A stretch of 64,000 bases of DNA from Pseudosporangium ferrugineum (GTDB lineage Bacteria > Actinomycetota > Actinomycetes > Mycobacteriales > Micromonosporaceae): contig NZ_PVZG01000011.1 in assembly GCF_003002065.1 (NCBI RefSeq), forward strand, positions 1 to 64,000, written 5' to 3'. Positions 56,260 through 64,000 of the stretch are shown in pieces. How positions within the stretch are numbered: position 1 is the stretch's first letter; every line of letters begins with the position of its first letter. The position numbers and the translations under genes were made by a program. The notes under the pieces were generated by a model. It did not search any database. It was not told the DNA's origin and worked only from the letters and a program-made list of their open reading frames with translations.

Positions 56260-57453
56260 TCATCCCCGGCGCAGCCGGGCCTCGATCCGGCCGCGTTCCG
56301 GCGTCGGCGTCAGCTTCGCGAAGCGCTCGAGCGCCTCCCTGGCCTCGTCCGACACCCCGGCCGGGACCTGCACCTCGATGGTGACGAGCAGATCCCCCGC
56401 CTGTCCATCGCGACGTTGCACGCCCTTGCCCCGGGCCCGCAACGTCCGGCCGCTGGGGGTGCCCGGCGGCACCCGCAGGGTCACCGGCGTGTCCAGGGTC
56501 GGCACGCGCAGGTCGGTCCCGAGCACCGCCTCCGCGAAACTGATCGGCACGGTGAGCGTGATGTCGTCGCCGGTGCGGCCGAACAGCTCGTCCGGGCGTA
56601 CCCGGACCTGGACGTAGAGGTCGCCCGCGGGCCCGCCCTTCTCGCCGGGCTCGCCGCGGCCGCTCAGCCGGATCCGCTGACCGTCGGCGACGCCGGCGGG
56701 AAAGCGGACGTTGATCGTGCGGTTCTTGGTGACCCCGCCGGTGCCGCGGCACTCCGGGCACTTCTCGTCCACGATGCTGCCGGCACCCTGGCACTCCCGG
56801 CACGGCTCGGAGAAGCTGAACGACCCCTGGTTGCGAGAGATCAGTCCGGAGCCGTGGCACTGCGGGCAGGTCCGCGGCACGGTGCCCGGCTTGGCGCCGT
56901 TGCCGTGGCACGTGTCGCACACCCCGGGCGAGCGCAGGGTCAGGGGCAGCGTCGTGCCCTTCACCGCGTGCGCGAAGTCGAGCGTCACCTCGGCCTCGAC
57001 GTCCCGGCCGCGCTGCGGGCCCCGGCGTCCTCCGGTGCCCGCACCCCCGCCCGAGAAGATCGAGCTGAAGATGTCCGAGAAGCCGGCACCGCCGAACCGC
57101 CGGTCGCCGGCACCGCCGCCGGCGCCCGCGCCGGCCCCGGAGAACCCGCCGAACAGGTCCGACGGGTCGAACTGACCGCTGCCGCCGGCCCGGGCACCAC
57201 GACGGAACGCGCCCGAGCCGAACAGGGAGCGCATCTCGTCGTACTCTTTGCGCTTCCGGTCGTCGGAGAGCACGTCGTACGCCTCGGACGCGGCCTTGAA
57301 CCGGTCCTCGGCGTCCTTGTTCCCGGGGTTGTGGTCGGGGTGGTTCTCCCGGGCCAGCTTCCGGTACGCCTTCTTGATCTCGTCGGCGGTGGCGGACTTG
57401 CCCACCCCGAGAACGGCGTAGAAGTCCTTCTCCAGCCAGTCCTTCGAACTCAT
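56260..57453 (-). CDS. dnaJ: DnaJ co-chaperone (type A)
   Basis: A 397-aa Hsp40. The J domain ([20 protein letters not shown], then HPDHNPGN with HPD) is followed by a long Gly-rich region (about 75-140). The zinc-finger domain has four CXXCXGXG-type repeats: [24 protein letters not shown] and CPECRGTG. The C-terminal substrate-binding domain starts at [19 protein letters not shown] 57453 is preferred to GTG 57462 because GGAGG then lies 8 nt upstream. It stimulates DnaK ATPase and delivers substrates. Confidence 0.96.
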   Translation of the reverse strand: MSSKDWLEKDFYAVLGVGKSATADEIKKAYRKLARENHPDHNPGNKDAEDRFKAASEAYDVLSDDRKRKEYDEMRSLFGSGAFRRGARAGGSGQFDPSDLFGGFSGAGAGAGGGAGDRRFGGAGFSDIFSSIFSGGGAGTGGRRGPQRGRDVEAEVTLDFAHAVKGTTLPLTLRSPGVCDTCHGNGAKPGTVPRTCPQCHGSGLISRNQGSFSFSEPCRECQGAGSIVDEKCPECRGTGGVTKNRTINVRFPAGVADGQRIRLSGRGEPGEKGGPAGDLYVQVRVRPDELFGRTGDDITLTVPISFAEAVLGTDLRVPTLDTPVTLRVPPGTPSGRTLRARGKGVQRRDGQAGDLLVTIEVQVPAGVSDEAREALERFAKLTPTPERGRIEARLRRG

Positions 57454-57520
57454 CCTGCCCACCTCCTCCAGCGGGTGCGACGACTCCCGCCCACCGGCCG
57501 GTGGGCGGGACGGGACATCG

Positions 57521-58143
57521 TCACTCCGGATCGGCGACCGCGACCATGGCCGGCCGCAGCAACCGTTCGCCGAGCGTGTAGCCGCGGCGCATGACCTCGA
57601 CGCAGCTCGGCTCGGTGACGTCGGCCGACGTCAGGTGGGCCACCGCCTCGTGGCGGGTGGGGTCGAACGGGTCGCCCTTCTCGCCGAACGCGACGAGCCC
57701 GAGCTTGCCGACCACCGCGCCGAGCGATTCGGCCACCGCGGCGAACGGGCCGACCAGGTCGCCGTGCTCGCGGGCCCGGTCGATGTCGTCGAGCACCGGC
57801 AGCAGCGCGGTGAGCACCGCGCCGGTCGTCTGCTCGGCGGCCGCGCTGCGGTCCCGGTCGACGCGCTTGCGGTAGTTCGCGTACTCGGCGGTCACCCGCT
57901 GCAGGTCGCGCGTGCGCTCCTCCAGCTCGGTCCGCAGGGCCTCGAGCTCCGCACCGAGACCCGGCGTGGGGATCGTCTCGTCCTCGGGTTCCTCGGCGGC
58001 GCGGTGCGCGCCACCCCTGGTCTCCTGGGACTCCTCGGCCTCCTTGGTCACCGTGGTGTCCTTACCCTTCACGTCGATCTTGCGGCGATCGCGGATGACG
58101 ACGCGCTCGGTCGCCTGACCGTCGTTCTCGTCGTCCGCGCGGC

Positions 58144-58147
<4 letters not shown>
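57521..58147 (-). CDS. grpE: nucleotide exchange factor GrpE
   Basis: A 208-aa GrpE. A charged disordered N-terminus (about 1-70) precedes the long coiled coil ([20 protein letters not shown] and [13 protein letters not shown]), then the beta-wing region [13 protein letters not shown] and the conserved end [21 protein letters not shown]. It releases ADP from DnaK. GTG 58147 overlaps the dnaK stop by 4 nt, indicating coupled translation. The N-terminus is unusually rich in Arg/Lys followed by Glu. Confidence 0.95.
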
Positions 58148-60018
<1,871 letters not shown>

Positions 60019-60060
60019 GTTGCTTCCTCGCTTCTGACCAGGCTTGTAAAGCTGTGCGGT

Positions 60061-60146
60061 ACTCAAGTTGAGTGGACCGGACTCAATGATGCCACGGGAT
60101 CACCAGACTGCAAGTCGAAGTTGAGTCAACCCGGCGCAAGTTGAGT
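60061..60146 (-). promoter_or_regulatory. HAIR-type HspR operator array upstream of dnaK
   Basis: GTTGAGT (60067-60073), 7-nt GGACCGG spacer, ACTCAAT (60081-60087) is a near-consensus HAIR. The overlapping ACTCAAGTTGAGT (60061-60073) is itself a palindrome. Two further half-sites, AAGTTGAGT at 60118-60126 and 60138-60146, lie 20 bp apart upstream. Several HspR dimers could bind here. Confidence 0.8.
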
Positions 60147-60221
60147 GCCGAAGGTTCCCGTCCGGTCACGACGGGTGGGGTACCTGTTGTCTGCGATGGA
60201 TAGATCGGGCACGCTTTACCC

Positions 60222-62711
60222 GTGACGACGCACGGTGACGCGGTCGGTCCGTCGGCCACGCCCGCCGTAGCCGACGGACCGCCCGAAAAAGCCAAGGCCA
60301 ACGGTGGTCCGGCCAGGTCCTCCGGATTTTCCGGTACGCCCACAGCCTCCCCGAACGCAGCACCCCACGAGCCGGAATCGATGGCAGACAAAGGCGAACC
60401 CGAGGAACGAGGCACTACCGCGCCCTCCGAGCCCCCGGAGGCGCCGGCGGCTCCCACCGACGCGCCCGACACCGTGACCACCGACACCGTGCCACCCGAG
60501 CCCGAGCCCGCCTCGCCCTCATCCCCAGCCTCCGAATCGCCCGACGTCGAGGAGCCGGAGCCGGAAGCGAAACCCGAGGCCGAGCCCGACGCCGAGCCCG
60601 CCGAGCCCGAGACCGAGCCCGTTGCCGCCGCCGAGCCGGACACCGAGCCCGTTGCCGCCGAGCCGGACACCGAGCCCACCACCGAGCCGGTCGCCGTCGC
60701 TGAGCCCGACATCGAGCCCGTCACGGAACCCGTCGCCATCGACGAGGAGCCCGAGACCGAGGCTGTTGCTGCCGCTGAACCCGAGCCCGAGCCCGAGCCC
60801 GAGCCCGCTGGACCGCCTGCCACGCCGCAGTGGCCGCCGGCCAGCGCCTCCACCACCGGCAACATCGTCACCACCCAGAGCCGCCCCGCCACGCTCGACG
60901 ACCTGTCCGCGCGTCCCACGGCCGAGCCGAGGCCGGAGAGCGCTCCCGCCCGGCCGGTGCGGCTGGCGGCCCAGCCCGGGCCGCCCACCGAACCACCCGC
61001 CGCCCTCGGCCGGCTCGCCACGGCCCTGTCGCAGCTCCGCGCGGCGATCGGCGGCACCACGTACCCGCTCGTCATGCCGTCGGCCGACGAGGCCGGGCGG
61101 GTCGGCGCCGCGCTCGTCTCGCAGCTGGACGACTACCTGCTGCCCCGGCTGGCCCGGCTCGACGCCCCGCTGCTGGTGGTCGTCGGCGGTTCCACCGGCG
61201 CGGGCAAGTCCACGCTGGTCAACAGCCTGGTGCGGGCCCCCGTCAGCACCGCGGGCGTACTGCGCCCCACGACCCGCTCGCCGGTGCTGGTCAGCCACCC
61301 CGCCGACGCCTCCTGGTTCCGCCAGGGCGAACTGCTGCCGGGGCTGACGCGTACGGCGGAGTCCAGTGCCGACCCGAAGACGCTGCAGCTCGTCTCGGCC
61401 CCCGCGCTCGGCCCGGGCCTGGCGTTCCTCGACGCGCCCGACATCGACTCGGTCGTCGACCGCAACCGGCAACTGGCGGCGCAACTGCTGGCCGCGGCGG
61501 ATCTGTGGCTGTTCGTCACCACCGCCGCGCGCTATGCGGACGCCGTACCGTGGGAACTTCTGACGACGGCCCGGCTGCGCGGCACCGTGATCGCGCTGGT
61601 GCTGGACCGCGTGCCCGCGGAGGCCGCCGGCGAGATCTCCGCGCACCTGGCGGAGATGCTCACCGAGCACGACATGGGCGCGGCCCCGCTGTTCGTGCTG
61701 CCGGAGACCACCCTGGACGGTCAGGGCCTGCTCCCCGAGGACGCGACCCGGCAGCTGCACGACTGGTTCGCGCAGCTCGCGGCGGACGCCGACGCCCGCG
61801 CCACCGTGGTGCGGCAGACGCTGGACGGCGCGCTCGCCGCCCTCGGACCGGCCGTGGAGGGGCTCGCCGCCGCCGCGGACGAGCAGGCCACCGCGGCGAA
61901 GGCGCTCGACGAGCGGGTCGTCGCCGCCTACCGCAACGCCCGGCGGACCATGGAGCAGGGCCTCCAGGACGGCCGGCTGCTGCGCGGCGAGGTGCTCGCC
62001 CGCTGGCAGGAGTTCATCGGCACCGGCGAGTTCCTGCGCACCCTCGAGTCGCGGATCGGTCAGCTGCGCGACAAGGTCGTCGCCGCGGTCACCGGCCGGC
62101 CGGCCCCGGGCCGCAACCTGCAGGTCGCCCTCGAGTCGCAGCTGGTCACGCTGCTGCGCGGGGTCGCCACGGACGCCGCGGAGAGCGCGTACGCGTCGTG
62201 GCAGGCGCATCCGGCGGGCGCCGGGCTGCTGGAGCCGTCGCTGCAGAAGCCGTCACCCGACCTGCCGCAGCGGGCCGAGCGCGTGGTCCGCGACTGGCAG
62301 CAGTGGGTGCTCGAACTGGTCCGCACCGAGGCCGGCGACAAGCGCTTCGTGGCCCGCGGTGCGGCGTACGCGGTCAACGGCGTCGGGCTGGCGGTCATGA
62401 TCGCGGTCTTCACCTCCACCGCGTTCATCCCGACGGGCGCGGAGGTGGCGGTGGGCGCCGGCACCACCGTGGCGGCCCAGAAGGTGCTCGAGGCGATCTT
62501 CGGCGATCAGGCCATCCGTACGCTGGCGGCCCGGGCGCGCGAGGAACTCGTGTCCCGGGTTAACGTGCTGCTCGACGCGGAGGCGGCCCGCTTCACGGAC
62601 CGCACCGCCGCGGTGGGGCTCGAGCTCGAACCGGGTACCACCCTGCGGCGGGCCGCGGCCGACGTGGAGCAGGCCAGGGAGGAACTCGCGTTGACCGGTA
62701 CGCCGTCATGA
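60222..62711 (+). CDS. dynamin-like GTPase with acidic Pro-Glu N-terminus
   Basis: An 829-aa protein. Residues 1-260 are disordered, rich in Pro/Glu/Ala with EPD-TEP and PEPEPEPE units. The GTPase domain has the P-loop GGSTGAGKST (about 323-332) and FLDAPDIDSVVDRN as the switch-2/G3 motif. Long helical bundles follow (residues 500-690). A hydrophobic segment near 715-740 (VNGVGLAVMIAVFTSTAFIP) would insert in membrane. This plan is that of bacterial dynamins such as DynA/DynB, which remodel septal or stressed membranes. Its stop overlaps the next GTPase's start by 4 nt. GTG 60222. Confidence 0.82.
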   Translation: MTTHGDAVGPSATPAVADGPPEKAKANGGPARSSGFSGTPTASPNAAPHEPESMADKGEPEERGTTAPSEPPEAPAAPTDAPDTVTTDTVPPEPEPASPSSPASESPDVEEPEPEAKPEAEPDAEPAEPETEPVAAAEPDTEPVAAEPDTEPTTEPVAVAEPDIEPVTEPVAIDEEPETEAVAAAEPEPEPEPEPAGPPATPQWPPASASTTGNIVTTQSRPATLDDLSARPTAEPRPESAPARPVRLAAQPGPPTEPPAALGRLATALSQLRAAIGGTTYPLVMPSADEAGRVGAALVSQLDDYLLPRLARLDAPLLVVVGGSTGAGKSTLVNSLVRAPVSTAGVLRPTTRSPVLVSHPADASWFRQGELLPGLTRTAESSADPKTLQLVSAPALGPGLAFLDAPDIDSVVDRNRQLAAQLLAAADLWLFVTTAARYADAVPWELLTTARLRGTVIALVLDRVPAEAAGEISAHLAEMLTEHDMGAAPLFVLPETTLDGQGLLPEDATRQLHDWFAQLAADADARATVVRQTLDGALAALGPAVEGLAAAADEQATAAKALDERVVAAYRNARRTMEQGLQDGRLLRGEVLARWQEFIGTGEFLRTLESRIGQLRDKVVAAVTGRPAPGRNLQVALESQLVTLLRGVATDAAESAYASWQAHPAGAGLLEPSLQKPSPDLPQRAERVVRDWQQWVLELVRTEAGDKRFVARGAAYAVNGVGLAVMIAVFTSTAFIPTGAEVAVGAGTTVAAQKVLEAIFGDQAIRTLAARAREELVSRVNVLLDAEAARFTDRTAAVGLELEPGTTLRRAAADVEQAREELALTGTPS

Positions 62712-64000
62712 ACCTCGCCGAGAAGGTCAAGCGCGCCTTGACCGGCGACGATCGCATCGACGCCGAGCAGCTCACCGAGCGGCTGGACGCGTTGCAGCGG
62801 TTCCTGCGCGTCACCGACCCGTACCTTCCGGACAACGACCTGGTCGCCGCGCACACGCTGGTCGAGCGCGCGGGCAGCCGGCTCGCCCTGTCCCAGGATC
62901 ACACCGTGGTCGCCCTGGCCGGCAGCACCGGCAGCGGCAAGTCCAGCCTGTTCAACGCGCTGGCCCGGCTGAAACTGTCGCCGGTCGGCGTGCGCCGGCC
63001 CACCACCGGGGTGGCCCACGCCTGCGTGTGGGGGCCGCTCGAGCCCGCCAACCGCCTGCTCGACTGGGTCGGTGTGCTGCCACGCCAGCGCTTCATCCGG
63101 GAGAGCGCGCTCGACGGCGAGGACGAGGCCGCCCTGCGCGGGCTGGTCCTGCTCGACCTGCCCGACTTCGACTCGGTCGAACGCGGCCACCGGCTCGAGG
63201 TGGACCGCCTGCTCGGCCTCGTCGACCAGGTCGTGTGGGTGGTCGACCCGCAGAAGTACGGCGACCGCATCCTGCACAACGCGTACCTGCGCCAGTTCCG
63301 GTCGCACGGCGACGTCACCATCGTGGTCCTCAACCAGGCCGACCGGCTGTCACCCACCGACACCGAGCTCGTGCTGACCGACCTCAAGCGGCTGCTCGAG
63401 GAGGACGGGCTCACCGGCGTGCCGGCGATGGCCACTTCGGCGAAGCAGCCGGGCATGCTCAACGAGCTGCGCTCGGCCCTGGAGAAGACGGTCGCGGACC
63501 GGCAGGCGGCGCTGCGCCGGCTCGCCGGTGACCTCGACACGGTGGCCGAGCAGCTCGCCGCCGCCATCGGGCCGCCGGCCGCCGAGGACGAGGTCGACCG
63601 CGCCACCGTACGCCAGCTCAGCGACGCCCTCGCCGCCTCCGCGGGGGTGCCGGCGGTGGCCGAGGCCGCCGAGGGGGCGTACCGGCACCGGGCGATCGCG
63701 AGCACCGGATGGCCGCTGCTGCGCGGCGTACGGAAGCTTCGTCCTGATCCTTTGAAGCGGTTGCACATCGGCTCGGACAAGCCCACCGAGGAGACGCCGT
63801 CGCAGGAGCTCGTGCCGGTGTCCCGGACCTCCCTGCCGGAGGCCGACGCCGCGCAGAAGTCCGCGGTCGGTCTCTCGGTGCGGGCGGTGGCCGCGCGGGC
63901 CGCCGCGCCGATCCCGGACGTGTGGGCGCCGGCGCTGAACGCGGCCGCCCGCTCCAAGCTCGGCGACCTGCCCGACGCGCTCGACCGCGCGGTCGCGAAA
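62708..64000 (+). CDS. second dynamin-like GTPase, cut by the window end
   Basis: The first 431 codons of a GTPase starting MNLAEKVKRALTGDDRIDAE. The P-loop AGSTGSGKSS is at about 71-80, the G3 motif is LLDLPDFDSVERGH, and NQADRLSP is the guanine-specificity motif. A helical region begins near residue 260 and includes KLRPDPLKRLHIG. It starts within the previous gene's stop (ATGA), so the two are translated together and probably form a heteromeric membrane-fission or fusion pair, as proposed for tandem bacterial dynamins. The C-terminus lies beyond base 64000. Confidence 0.88.
   Translation, partial: MNLAEKVKRALTGDDRIDAEQLTERLDALQRFLRVTDPYLPDNDLVAAHTLVERAGSRLALSQDHTVVALAGSTGSGKSSLFNALARLKLSPVGVRRPTTGVAHACVWGPLEPANRLLDWVGVLPRQRFIRESALDGEDEAALRGLVLLDLPDFDSVERGHRLEVDRLLGLVDQVVWVVDPQKYGDRILHNAYLRQFRSHGDVTIVVLNQADRLSPTDTELVLTDLKRLLEEDGLTGVPAMATSAKQPGMLNELRSALEKTVADRQAALRRLAGDLDTVAEQLAAAIGPPAAEDEVDRATVRQLSDALAASAGVPAVAEAAEGAYRHRAIASTGWPLLRGVRKLRPDPLKRLHIGSDKPTEETPSQELVPVSRTSLPEADAAQKSAVGLSVRAVAARAAAPIPDVWAPALNAAARSKLGDLPDALDRAVAK

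Overview
The window is high-GC actinobacterial chromosome. GTG starts are common, stop/start overlaps (ATGA, GTGA) are frequent, and many genes appear to have leaderless starts with a TANNNT hexamer 6-8 nt upstream. bldC next to a branched-chain amino-acid dehydrogenase, DUF3073, an HspR-controlled dnaK operon, and purF/purM/purL/purQ/purS together suggest a filamentous actinomycete. The protein style (Pro/Gly/Tyr-rich membrane proteins, many partner-switch proteins) is Micromonosporaceae-like, for example Actinoplanes. The genus is my inference from sequence only.

Layout. 0-1.3 kb is a decayed edge: a C-terminal fragment of a fumarylacetoacetate-hydrolase-family gene, a perfect 34-bp palindrome, and a small gene broken by a one-base frameshift. 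1.6-9.1 kb carries accessory genes: SGNH hydrolase, a STAS/HATPase partner-switch pair, a thioesterase, a Ca-binding-repeat mini-protein, a PrsW protease, a methyltransferase and an F420-type oxidoreductase. 9.1-12.1 kb is a developmental/metabolic core: bldC, a conserved unknown, valine/leucine dehydrogenase and DUF3073. 12.3-13.7 kb is a compact two-gene RiPP locus, a radical SAM/SPASM maturase overlapping a 73-aa precursor whose C-terminus holds four aromatic-X-Asn/His triads (AmcB/AmcA type). I consider this the most interesting specialised system here.

14-31 kb is the purine region (purM, purF, purL, purQ, purS, purB, purD, purA), without a visible purC. It is interspersed with two SCP-type proteins, a large membrane-anchored Gly/Tyr-rich protein, a secreted S1 protease and an ArsR-MFS-purB overlapping operon. 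Between purD and purA lie three perfect DnaA boxes exactly 20 bp apart. 31-39 kb holds a DAG-kinase-like protein, an EspI-like Pro-rich ParA/MinD ATPase, DUF3151, an ADP-ribosylglycohydrolase/LOG divergent pair and fba. 39.6-43.5 kb is the Hen1-Pnkp RNA-repair operon. 43.5-49.3 kb has DedA, a class II aldolase, ArsR, two repeat-tailed membrane proteins and a small conserved ORF.

49.3-60.1 kb is the heat-shock block: clpB, then dnaK-grpE-dnaJ-hspR. Both transcription units carry HAIR-type CTTGAGT inverted repeats, so HspR probably controls both. Between them lie an MFS exporter, a KhtT/KhtU-like K+/H+ antiporter pair and an unknown gene with a 9-codon upstream ORF. The window ends in a pair of overlapping dynamin-like GTPases, the second cut by the window edge. 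I saw no rRNA, tRNA, CRISPR array or intact transposase.
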